Source of the DNA: Linnemannia hyalina | Lineage: Eukaryota > Mortierellomycota > Mortierellomycetes > Mortierellales > Mortierellaceae | Reading direction: 5' to 3' | Assembly: GCA_019671135.1 (NCBI GenBank) | Contig: JAHRHY010000005.1 | Coordinates: 2,528,001-2,592,000, forward strand | Length of the DNA stretch: 64,000 nt | In this document: positions 17,001 through 28,600 of the stretch, in pieces | Position numbering within the stretch: position 1 is the stretch's first letter | Layout of the letters: every line of letters starts with the position of its first letter | Translations under genes and position numbers: made by a program | The notes under the pieces: generated by a model | What the model was told of the DNA's origin: nothing | The model's database searches: none | The model's input: only the letters and a program-made list of their open reading frames with translations

Positions 17001-18576
17001 CCCTGGGAGCGAGAGTCGTTGAGGAGGGTCTTGATTTTGCTGTCCTTTGTGACGTCTGCAGCGGTTTTCTTCTTTTTGTCGCGGAGGAGGGTGTCGATGC
17101 CCTGATCGAGAGCCCATTGAACCATGGCCATGTCCTTGCGCCTGCTGGCGGCGTGAAGGATGGTGGATCCTGTCTCGGTGTTCTGGTGGCTGATATTGAG
17201 GACAAAGGCAGCACGGGGGTGGTCAAAGAGACCGATCAGCGCAGACAGGTCTCCCGACTCTGCGTACTGGTGCATCAAGGCTGTGGTGCGAGTGAGGTAT
17301 TCCGTGCGATGGGCTGAGTCGGAATACAGCGGAGGTGCAAAATCGTCCAAAGTGGCAAGAGAAAGGAGTCAAGTAAAAACGAGCGTGGGTTATTATTTTT
17401 CTTCGCACATGAAACAATTTTAGATAATCGGATGAGCGCATTCGTAGAACCCTCACTGTCACCCCTAGCGCTTTGTTCTTTTGCCCATACCTCTTAATCC
17501 TCAATATCTCTCTATCTCTTCTGTCTCTTTTGTTTGTCTGCTCCTGCCTCGTTATACGTGCGCTGGTGTTAATGATTCGCGAGTGGTCCCTTTCCTCCTA
17601 GCTTTGTTCCTGTTTAACACCCTGTTGTGATTGTCATTTTCTACCGCATTTTGGTATCCTGTCTCTTTTTCACTTTCATCTTTGACTGTCTGGTTATGTC
17701 CTTCCGTGTTTTCATCCTGATTGTTCCTACTTCTCCTGTGTTATACAGCTCCGTTCATTTTTCCTTGTAATCATATGTCCACATGAAAAAAATACCTTTC
17801 AAGACGACGCGCACTTCGGCGGTAGAGGCGACGTCGATCGCGCTTTTGCCCTTGTGATCAGTGATGCCATCATTAACCTCATTCTTGGACAAGAGCAACT
17901 TTACGACGTCCAAGCGGCCCATGGACGAGGCGATATGGAGCGCAGTCGATCCGTGATGGTCCCTTGCGTTGAGGTCGACTTGGGGAGTGTTATTGAGAAC
18001 ATATTCGACCACAGGGAAAGTTGCGCACTGGACAGCGAGGTGGACGGGTGTTGTCTGGTTCGCCTGGGGCATTATGTCGAACGACTGTGTGCTGGAGATG
18101 GATCCGCCGGGTGAGGTGGCCATCGGGAAAGCTGGTCCTGCTCTGTACGTCGGGAGAAGTGTCGACAACGCGTTGAGGTCGCCTAAGAAGAGTTGGAAGG
18201 TTGTTCTTTTAGTCCATTGTACTTGTTTATAGGTGAAGTGCGCTACCACTCCTGTGATCCCTGTGAGGCTCCCAAGAGGAGGGCAGTACCTTTCTGCAGG
18301 GCCTCGAGGATCTTGAACTTCTTCATGGGGTCATCTAATTAATGATTCACACAAACGCGTGTTAGCGTTCTTGACACTCATTTGCATTTGTTTCTTCTTG
18401 TGCTGCTGCTGTGTTCTTTATGAGAGAGTGAACGAATGGGAGATGAAAATAATAATACCAGTGGAAGAAAGCTGTTGTGGTGGTGGTGGTTGTTGCCTTG
18501 AAGCGGCGGCGCCGAGACTGTATTCTGAGCGACTCTTTGGCGGCATAGAGCGCAAGACCGATGGGACCGTGGACAT
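14100..18576 (-). CDS. OSH1: Oxysterol-binding protein with ankyrin repeats and PH domain (Osh1/Swh1 type)
   Basis: Exons (minus) 18576-18459, 18334-18290, 18182-17796, 17313-17002, 16902-15251 and 15152-14100 give about 1188 residues, close to yeast Osh1. Order: ankyrin repeats (about 54-280, [15 protein letters not shown] and [26 protein letters not shown]), PH domain (about 304-396, [24 protein letters not shown]), coiled-coil-prone linker, acidic segment with an FFAT-like EFFDA core near 655, then the OSBP-related lipid-transfer domain (about 710-1188) with the [11 protein letters not shown] signature spanning the last intron. Such proteins exchange sterol and PI4P at ER contact sites and the nucleus-vacuole junction/Golgi. 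The start MSTVPS was chosen because it is the first ATG in phase with exon 2 ([16 protein letters not shown]). Confidence 0.93.
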
Positions 18577-21116
18577 TGAATCCAAGGATGGTGGTGTTGG
18601 GTGTTTTTTCGAGTGCTGGAAGTGTTGTTGTTGAGTGAGGAGGAGTGTGAATAGAGCGGGCGTATAGATGTGGTTGTGGGTAGTTGATGAACGGGAAAAG
18701 TAAAGAAAAGAGAGTGGCAATAGAAACAAAAGCGGTGGTCGTCGTCTCTCCCCTGTCTGTCTTGACTCTTAAGGCACGGGAGTCGCCTGGACGCTGTCAT
18801 GGCGTGAGCATCTCACCAGACTGACCACCACGGACCAAAAATGTCCCGTGATCTACTGACACGTGACATCAGCATGAATGCTATGGCCCAAGCCAACGCC
18901 ATGCATGCATGCACATGCTGCACAAGAAAAATGAGATACAACCTTCCTATTCTCCTCTGTACATGCAGTATCAAGCTATAAAGGAATTGGCAATTAACTT
19001 TCATATTGGGCTCAAGCTGGCTTCATCTTGGTTGTTCACCTTCTTTCCCTACCCTATGCCTCCTTCTTTCCTTCTTTCCTACACTTTGATGACATTTCCC
19101 CGACCCACTTCCGCGGACTGAAAATAAAAAAGGTGATCGGCTTGAAAAAATCAAAAAGAGCAAGTATATGTTTGTAGCATGCAAGATAGCATTTTAGCGC
19201 ACATCTATTCGTGTGTGAACGGCCTTCTCTTTGGTAACAAGGGACACAAAAAACCTGCTTTCGAAGGAATTGAGTGGAGGAAAGAACGAAAAAGAAAGTG
19301 CTCTCCCACTTGGTGAGCAGTTAAAGTCAATGGTCAAGAAAACATGACAACACAGGCGGCAGACAAAGCCATCTGACGAGCAATAAGCTAAGAGCGAGCT
19401 GGAGTAGAGTGGTGAGAATTGGCAGAAGGAAGACAGAAAAGTGGAGAAGCATTTAGCCATGTGCCCTTACCAAGAAGACTCCCAATCATCCGATCGATCC
19501 TCTCCGTCATTATTACTTATTATTTCCTTTAATCTTTCGAACTTTTTTTGTACGCATCCTTAGTTCTCTGCTCTTCTTACTCCTTCAGTATTCCTGTATA
19601 GCTTCGGTTCTCTTGGTTTTCATCTGGTATGAAGATCAAGTTAATGAATGACCCCTAGCAATTAGCCAATGGTTTACATGAAGGCGCAACACTAAAAGGA
19701 AGGAAGAATAAAATTGACCATTGGTGACAACTTGAGAGCCTTTTTTTTTTTATCGTTGATGCAAAAGCAGAACGAGATACAAAAGCTGAACGAGAGACAA
19801 ACAAATCCAACATCAGTGGCACTCCACTGCCCATTCAGCCATGACATCGTTCCATCCATATCGAAAATATGAGCGAACAGAGAGCAAGAAAAAGAAGGTG
19901 GAGTGTCGCCCTCTGTTCTTGCTTGAATGGTCTCTCCTTTATGTACCTGCCCAGGATGATTGCTTACAACATGCCGCTGGACCCACTTCTATCATTCCAT
20001 CCCCTCTACCGGCAGCGTGTCCGATATGTCTGTATTCTCATCGAGGAGAGCCCATTTTGGAGGGCTTGGAGGACGACCAGGTCCCCATGTGTGTTGTAAT
20101 CGCATGTACATCTATGAATACGTGAAGATGGCAACAGGGGCGAGCAAGCAAGCGTGGGTGTCTGCCAGGGGGAGAGGCAAACTGGGTTCCAAGACCTCCA
20201 ACAAACAAACCCATCTTTACAGGCCCGCATCTTTACATGCCATTGGAACCTCCTTCCTCTTCATTGTTGGTGTTATTGCTTTTCATACTTTTCCTGGCCT
20301 TATTCTTATTTTTTTCCTCTCTTTACCCTTTCTTCTTCCTCCTCACCTCCTCCCTTTCCTCCATCCCTGCATCGCCATCCGTCTTCCCTTGCTCTTCTTC
20401 TCTTCCTCTCATCACCTTGTCCCTTTTGCTCTCTCATCACCCCTCCTTCATCCTCTCACCCCTTCTATCCCGAGATCTTCATTGATCTCACGCCTTCCAC
20501 AGTTCACACTCTTCCTCTCCCAGATCACCCTCCCACTTGCCCATCCAGAGTAAGTGTTTCTATTCCACCCACTTCCATCTCTCGAACCCCTTCCTCTTTC
20601 CATCAACACTCGCCACCCTTGCCACAACCACGTTTCTTGCTCCTTTCCTTCTTCCCCTTTATTTTTGATCGTGCCTGAATTCTGCTGAAACATCCCCAAC
20701 CACCACGCGTTCTATTCCGACGCATATCATCATCCTATCCCGTCACTTCCTTTTCGACACCATCCACACCCGCCCGCGTCCTTTTCAATTTCGTCGACAC
20801 CTCTTCCTCTTCCTCAGCCCTCTTCCTCTTCCTCCTCTTTTCCTTTACCGCTTCCTCTTTGTGTTCAACAATGCGTCTTTTTTCTGTTGTGTGAGACAAA
20901 CCCATGGGCCACAAAAAGACAAAGCGACCCTATGTGAGACTAATATGCACCCTTTCTTACCCTTGTTGTTCCCTTTGTTTTTCTTTCTTTTTTCCTTGTC
21001 TCAAATGAACAGACAGAAGAAGAGTAACACAACACCCTCGACAATCCCATCCCCGACGATACGAACAACAAACAACTACGTCCCTCCCTTGCATACATAT
21101 TCCACATACGCCTCAT
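18577..21116. promoter_or_regulatory. Divergent intergenic region between OSH1-like and G gamma genes
   Basis: About 2.5 kb with no supported gene. The Osh1 side holds its promoter. From about 20270 to 20870 the plus strand is strongly C/T-rich, as before other plus-strand genes in the window. An A/T run lies at 19740-19752, and a CATGCATGCATGCACATGC alternating stretch at about 18900-18918. Confidence 0.45.
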
Positions 21117-21140
21117 ATGAACTCTCACTCGCACTCACCC

Positions 21141-21568
21141 ATGACGACAGAGGCGCGCCTCCAGCGCCAGTTGGATCACAATAGGAAGCTGCGCGAGCAA
21201 TTCGAGCGTAACCGTATCTCAGTCTCCCAAGCCAGCATACTGTAAGTCTTTCACACACTTTTCAACTGTTTCTTGGGCGTCGGACTTTGGCAACAACACG
21301 ATTGTGCAAAAAGTCCAACTCAAAAGCAACACAACCCAAAAAAAAACATGAACACGAACTCGAACACAATGGAAAATTGAGGTCAAAAAGAAAGAACCAA
21401 AATGTAACGGCACTAAATCCTCCATCCTTAACCTTCTCTTCCCCTAGCTTGATTCAGTACTGCCAAACGAAGAGGGATATGCTCATCCCAACCGTCTGGG
21501 GTGACTTGGATGTCAAGGATGATCCCTTCGAGGCCAAGACTGCAGGATGCGGATGCTCTGTCATGTAG
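21141..21568 (+). CDS. Heterotrimeric G-protein gamma subunit
   Basis: Two exons, 21141-21241 and 21448-21568, give 73 residues, the normal size for a fungal G gamma (Git11/Ste18 family). The N-terminal half is a coiled-coil helix (ARLQRQLDHNRKLREQFERN). The GGL-type second half contains LIQYCQTKRDMLIPTVWG. The C-terminus CGCSVM ends in a CaaX box whose terminal Met favours farnesylation; an adjacent Cys could be palmitoylated. It should pair with G beta at the plasma membrane in GPCR/nutrient or pheromone signalling. An in-frame upstream ATG at 21117 would add MNSHSHSHP; I cannot decide between the two starts. Confidence 0.9.
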
Positions 21569-22698
21569 ACGTCTCCTTCCTCTCCCTTCCCTTCTCTCCC
21601 TTCCGCCTCCAATTTCTTGTTTTTTTTGTTGTTGTCCCTTCACGTTTGACGCTCTCTTTTTCTTTTTCTTTTTTTTTTCTTCTCTGCCTCTTTTTGCATC
21701 CCCCTCCCTTCCATTCGTTGTCGCCATGGATCCAAAGGGGGCAGGAAAAGAGGAAAGAGAAAGAGAGCAATTTATGCACGCTCTCTCACACAACACACAT
21801 ACAAACAACAGAACCAAACAAACAATCCACAAACAACGCAACAAGTAACGGCTACCCCCACCCACCCATTACATCCACATGGAAAGTAGAAAGAAAGAGC
21901 AAACAAGCATTGGGGACCATGAATTACCATATATTTTTCATTCTTGGTCGGGATAGAACCAATGGTTCCTTTTTTGCAACCCATAACTTCCTCTTTTTTT
22001 TTCTCGTTAAAGTTGTTTTTCTACCGACCTTGTTTATCTTGTCATTACCATCTTCCTACCCTATATACAACCATCTCCACCGTGTTCAATATTCCCTACC
22101 CTTTCTTTGCTTTTTTCTCATTTTCTTTTCTTTTCTTTTTTGTTGCTCCACATCACACCATCTACCCAAACAAACCACACTGGGCGCAAAACACCATACC
22201 CTTCAGCCCACACCGGAGATTTCTCAAATCTCTTTCTCCGACTCTTGGTTGTCTACACCCTCTATCTCTCTCTTGTTTTTATCTTCCTTACATCTCTCCA
22301 ACACAACACACCCTTAGTAATGTATCCTAATAGTCACCCCACCCTCGCCCTTCCCACAGTTTTCATTGCACTTCTGCAAAAAAATACAAATAAACAGAAA
22401 AAACAATCATAAAACAACTCGATCGAGCCTAGATCGCCACTTGCTTTGCTAGGAAAACAGAAGCAGGACCATTATTCAAGGGCCAAGAGCGACCATGCGA
22501 AAAAAATAATAATAATAATATATGGTGTTCCATTGTTTTCGTTCTTACTATTCCAAAAATATTACGAGTTTTGTATTACTGTTGTACACGACGACGGTTG
22601 GGTTGCACACATTTTTTTTTGTTCATTTTTCTCCTTCCTCCTTCCTCCTTCCTCTTCCTCTTCCCTTTTCTCAAAGTGACCCTTCATTCCTTCCTCAA
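21569..22698. other. Convergent intergenic region
   Basis: 1.1 kb between the G gamma stop and the RasGEF stop. Contains T-rich and C/T-rich blocks and an (AAT)n-like run near 22506-22522. No gene is supported. Confidence 0.45.
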
Positions 22699-25600
22699 TC
22701 ATCCCTCATGGGCACTACTCAACCTCGAAATCTCAATAGGATCCAACCCTCGAATAGCCATTAACACCTGCCTCACATCCGGATCCTGTTCAAAAGGATA
22801 CCTCCCCGCCAACGTCTTGAACGTCAAGATCCGTTTGATGATCGTTGCCGTTGTTCGGTGCTTATGAATGTTCACCAGTAAGCGTGGCGGTGGTGGTGGT
22901 GGTTCGGTGGGTGTTGTGGGTGTGGGTGTGGGTTGGTAGGAGGTTGTGGAGGATGATGGCGGGGATGGTGCGGTGGAAGCCGCTGTTGCGGATGTTGATG
23001 TGGATGGGCGCCTTGATGATGCCTGGGACCCTTGTGGCTGTTGCTGTTGCTGTTGCTGTTGGTTGTTTTGGGTGTTGCGGGTGGTTGGGTCGACGTAGGA
23101 TGGTAATTCTGCATTAAACACCAGATCGGACAGATAGAGGCCTATTTACAAGATTAGACACAAAGTTAGAAAGAGAAACGAAAGAGGAAAAGAAAAAAAA
23201 ACATAGAAACAACCAACGACGTGAACAAGAAAGCAGTTCCAAATTAAAACGCGCAGACGTACCGAGGAAAGGAATACATCCTTTAGGCTGATTGGCCTTG
23301 GCAGCAGCAGCATCCTTCTCTTGTTGACTCATCTTCAACTCCTTCTCCTTGGCATGCGTAGTCGGCGACGACACCTTAGACCCCAAACCAGACGAGGACG
23401 CCGTTCCTTTATACTGCAAAGCCAGAGCAGCAGCAGTCGCCATTGTAGGATCTTTCGAGGGTCGTCTCATTCCAAAGAACGAGGATGCCATCGTACCACC
23501 CGACGTAGGTGGAGCCTTTTCAGTTGCAGCAGGTACTGCCGCCACACTCGCACCCGCACCTCCACCTCCACCTCCACCACCAGAACCGGATCCTCCCCAC
23601 TCGTCTGCAATACTCTTCATATCATCCCGGAGATGTTTCCAGTTATGAAACGGCGACGTGTACTCGACAAGATCTTCCATGATCCTCATCTCCTGAGCAC
23701 GCACTCGCGCCCATGTCTGGTTCAGACGGGAGACGTTATGCGATTGTAGGCCCAGCATCAGTTGGATTAGCGAACTAAAGTTTGAGTGGTTGTAGCATGT
23801 CTGTTTTGAGGGCGTTGGATTTGTGTTAGCGAGAGATGGTTGTTGGAAAGGAGAAAGATAGATTAGAAACGCGAGGATACAATTATTTACACGTAACAAA
23901 AAAAGGCCGAGTGAGATAAAGGGTGGGAAACCTTACATGGGCAATGCGGATGAATTTCTCGACGACTTTAACTCGCTCTTGAAGATCCTCTGTGCGAACA
24001 ATCTCAGATGTCACCCATTGACATGTCTTCGCATAGGGCAAACGTGTTAGTTTTTAAACTCATCGTGAGAATTTACAACATTGCATTAGAATTGTTGAGT
24101 ACAGAACAAAAAAAAAAAAAAAAAAGGACTTACCAGGTTGAAGCGATCGACAAGTCGCTTGATCCCAATACTATCCTCCACCACCTTTGAACGCTGCTCA
24201 CCTTCCACAGGTCCACTTGCGCCTCCTCCACCACTGACTCGGGCTCGGGGAGTAGGTGTTACAGTGCCTTCAGACCTACGCACAGAACTGCGATCATTCA
24301 TGTTACCACCACCACCCTCCAATTCATTCTCCAGTACACTCACCTTCCTTCTACTTCCGGCAGCAGCCACAGCGACCAAACTGGCCTCGTTGATATGAAT
24401 AGAAGACGCCACCGACGACCCACTCCCCTTGGACGGCTCCTTCTGCGGAGAAGCAGCAGAGGAACTCGCCTTTGTAGAGGGAGTTTTCTTCTTGGTCCAC
24501 CCAGCATCAACTAGCTCATACCACTGCACCTGACTCAACATCTCGCGTTCGATTAAACACAGCTGTTGGGCGATCAGTTCAGAACTGTACTGCAGCACTA
24601 TTGATACCGACTCTATGGGTTGAGGTCGTAGAAGACGTGACGGGCTGTCGACTTGGATCTGGAGGCGGGGTTTCTGCGGAGTTGCAGGAAGGAGAGGTGG
24701 TGGGAGGCGGGGTCGGTCATGGCGCGAGGAAGGAGAATACGTTATTTGGCTACGACTGGTTATGGAAGAGGGGTCGAGGCTTCCTCGTCGGGTGCTGGTA
24801 TGGTCAAAGGAATACTGATGGCGTTGCTGGTGGGTGAGGCGGTGAGGGATCTGGTTAGGGGGGGTTTGGGAAGATCGCTGGGTATTGTTGGTATGGCGAC
24901 AGTTGTCTAACAGGTGCGAGTTGCGTCCTTGGCGATGATGGTGATGTTGATGATTGGGGCTCCAGGGTGCAACGCCACTGCCTTCGTTTTGGAGGGCGGA
25001 GTCGGAGAAGGTTGTGAGGAGGTTGGGTTGGGAGTTGGAGCGGCCGGGATTCATTGCTGGTTTGGTAGGTTTTGATGTTGATGGTTGGGACTGGATGAGC
25101 TCACGAGGACCTTCAGTTTGGTTGCCGAAAGGAGGACTGGGTGAGATGATGGGTGTCAAGGGACCGATAGGGTGCATATCAGAAGCAAATGGATGGATGC
25201 TGACAGGCTCTGCAACGTAACCCCCTTGAATGTGAGCAGGAGGTGCAATAGCAGTCCCCCCAGCGGGCACCTCAGACGACTCGAATGTAGCCCGCAACCC
25301 ACCACCAGCAGCACCAGCCTCATTCGCCTGATCATTTTGAAACTTTTCCACAAACCGATCAACGTTTCCAATAGCGCCCCTCTGCCGGATAGCTTGCCGA
25401 GGCGGTAAATGGTTTCCATTCAACAACGGTCCAAACATCGACGATGTCGTCGACGACAGGGTCATCCAGGACGCTCGCTGATCCTGAGCGTGACGGTTGC
25501 GTTGGTTGGTCCTGCGGAGGTTCGGGACTCGACCATGGGTCAATGGGTGGTCTGCGGTGTCGAGGTCCTTGGTACACTCGCAATCTCCTTGGCAATGACA

Positions 25601-28600
25601 TTCTTCGGGATTCGACTCAGGATCGGTGTGAGATCCGGCGTCTCCTTCTTCGGCTTTGTCGTCCTCCTCTTCGTCCTCGTCGGCGGTATCGACAGTCAAG
25701 GAGATGGGTCTCTGCAGGGCCGCGGGGCTAGAAAAGTACTGCTCGCGCTCACATTCAGAACAGACGCTCTTGCCGCTGGTCTCACTATCCATGTCAAACG
25801 ACTCGACTTCCTGGACATCGTTATCAAACAGACCTGCGCCATCCTTGGTCGGTGTCGAGACTTGTTCAATGGTGGCGGCCGAATGATGATTAGAATGACG
25901 CTGATGTTGGAGGCTGTCATGTAACGGCGAAGGTTCGCCCATGTTCCTGCTGCCACTGCCCTTGGCGAGTTCCTCATCCTGGTCGCCAGCGTTCGAAAGA
26001 ATCTCCTGGTTCCTCTGACGGGTAAGCTCATGCTGTGAGTAATCTCCTTCACTCGACCACCCACTCCGCCCATCCTCCTTGTCCAACCGCCCTCCTCGCT
26101 TATTCCCGGACCCTCCACGACCAGAAGATCTATGGCGGTCCTCAGAATTCGAAAGGAGGATGTTCATCCCAGGACAAGCCAACAAGTACGACACCTTCTC
26201 GCTTTCAGGGTCGGACATGTTGCCTTGCCAGTATCGATCTGACCTTGTACGACCAAAGCCCGTGTTGCTTCTAACACCACTTCCCCCTCTACCTTCTCCA
26301 GATCGACCGTCGTTCTTGTGGTCGTTGGAGGAAAAGACTCGCTTCATCTTTGACAGTCGACCGACAGTGGCGCTCATGTACCGGGACCAAGGTTTCTTCT
26401 TCTCGGTCGAGGCCACCGACCTCGGTGGCGGGTTCATATAACGTTCAACAGAACGAAGTGAGCCCCGGGGGGAAAGCGGGTGTGCTGAGAGTGGAGGCGA
26501 CAATAGTGGCTGGAACGTCGAAAGTGGTCGCGAATGTGTCTTTGCCCGACTGCTTCTCCTACTGCCGGCGCCAGCGCCGACGCCTACGCCAGAGGAGGTC
26601 TGGTGCAGCGGACTAGGATTGACCTTTGAGTTGTTGCTGTTGGCATTGATTCCGGCTTGGAAATCGGGCAGACCCGGTCGTGTACCTCGAGCACGGGTTC
26701 TGGACGCTGTCGAGCTGCCAGCGCTCGGTCCCAGACGGGAACTGAAGGAGCCCGAGCCTCCTTGGTTGTTGGGTTTGCCCGACCGCGGGGAGAATGCCGG
26801 TGAGGGGAGGTAGCAATCTGACTGTAGGGTTTCCTCCTGCTGTGCTGACGATACAGTCAGACCTTCTACCTCTACAATTTTCTCGGCGCCAACGCTAGCA
26901 GTCTCCACTGTCCATTGCTGTTGATCCTGCTCGCCATCCACCGCATGGTAATCCTCCCCTTCCACAGAATCCGAGTACTCCGAATCGTACTCGCTATGGT
27001 ACAGACTGTTCTCGGATGAGGACTCAAACCCATCACCCTCTGCCGAGGCTCCCGATTCTGAGTATAGGCCCTGACTGTCATCCTCATCTAGATCGTCGTA
27101 TAGGTCACCATCCTCGTCATAGAGATCCTCGTCGTCTTCGTCAAAGTTGTCGCCCTCATCCATATCATTATAGTCATCATCCGACTGGTCGCTGGATCGG
27201 AACTCGACCGTGAGGATCTCGGTCATTGCCTCCGACTCGGCGCTTTGCCTGTTGGTGGTCGTAGTAGTGCCAAGGATCACGCTGGAGCGGTTGCTGGATG
27301 GCTGGCCCTGAGGGATGGCAGAGAGAACAATTCCAGACCATGGGCGGTCAACAAAAGAAGAACCTATGAGATATGAAAAAGGGGTGTTTGTTAAAAAGTC
27401 AAAGTGACAGGAATGTTCCCCCTTCGTCATGCAAGCCATCCAATGCAGCATAACACAAAAACATAAATATAAAAATACCTCGACGACCTGCGGAGGATCT
27501 TTTGGCTTGAAGACGACGTCTTCGTTCAACCAACAACTGTTGCTGCTGTTTACGACTCTGCTTCTCCAGTTTCTGCTGAGCCAACTTCCGGTAATGGATC
27601 GTCTTCAGACTCTGCACATACCGTCTCAACTCCTTGACAATCCGCTGCTCGCGCATACTGCTCGTCACCCTGGGATGCTTTGTCAGGGAGCGAAGGTAAA
27701 GCCCCAACATCTGGCGGAGGTCCTTGGATCGCATAAAGTCGAATTCAAAGTAGTTGAGGAGCCAATGGCGTAGGGTGACAAATGTCCTGATCCGTACGAT
27801 CTGTCGCTGGGGAGAGTCGTCAACTAGAGCCCAATGGAACCTGACGATGATGAGTTTCAAGAGTGCCATTGGTGTGATGAAGAGTCGGTAGATGAGAAAA
27901 AAGTCCGTCAGGAACGTGTAGTCTACCAAATTCAAAAAAAAAACAAAGATGGATTAGGAAACGATGTATAAAGCAAACAAGAAGTTGCAAGAGAGATGTG
28001 TTGAGACTCCGAAAGGGCGGGAAAAAGCAAGAAAACGCTGACAAAGATGGGCGTCTCACCTGTTAAACTTACCAATCTCACTCGTCAACTTCTCTACCAA
28101 CTTCTCGACAGTGGCGGCCATGATCACTCTGTTCTTTTGCTGAAGTTCTGTGGCGGTGGTAGTAGTTGCGGGGGTAGCAGTAGTGGTCAGTGTTTTCGGA
28201 GGTCGAAGATTGCTTCCTGAGGTGGTGGCGGCGGTGGGTGTGCTGCTACCGTCCTGCTTGGCTGGTTTTGATTGACCGAGTGAGTCGAGGGTCTCTGTTG
28301 ACCGATTGGCTTCTTTGATACGGACATTCAGGGGTTCAATGGTTGACCATCGCTTCTTCATGGAACGATCCTGTCCCGCAGAGGTCTCTACTTTGTCCAA
28401 CGATGACGATGGATGTTGTTGGTGTTGTGTTGCTGCTGTTGCTGCTGCTGTTAACGAAGATGCATCCGATCCTGCGGGGTGCTTGACTGATTCTGGCAAC
28501 GCTGAAACTGAAGACACCCCTCCTGACGACGGTCCTGCCGTTGACGTTGAGAGTGGTGGTTGTTGCTTAGTTCTTGTTGATGGTATGCTCCAGATGATAT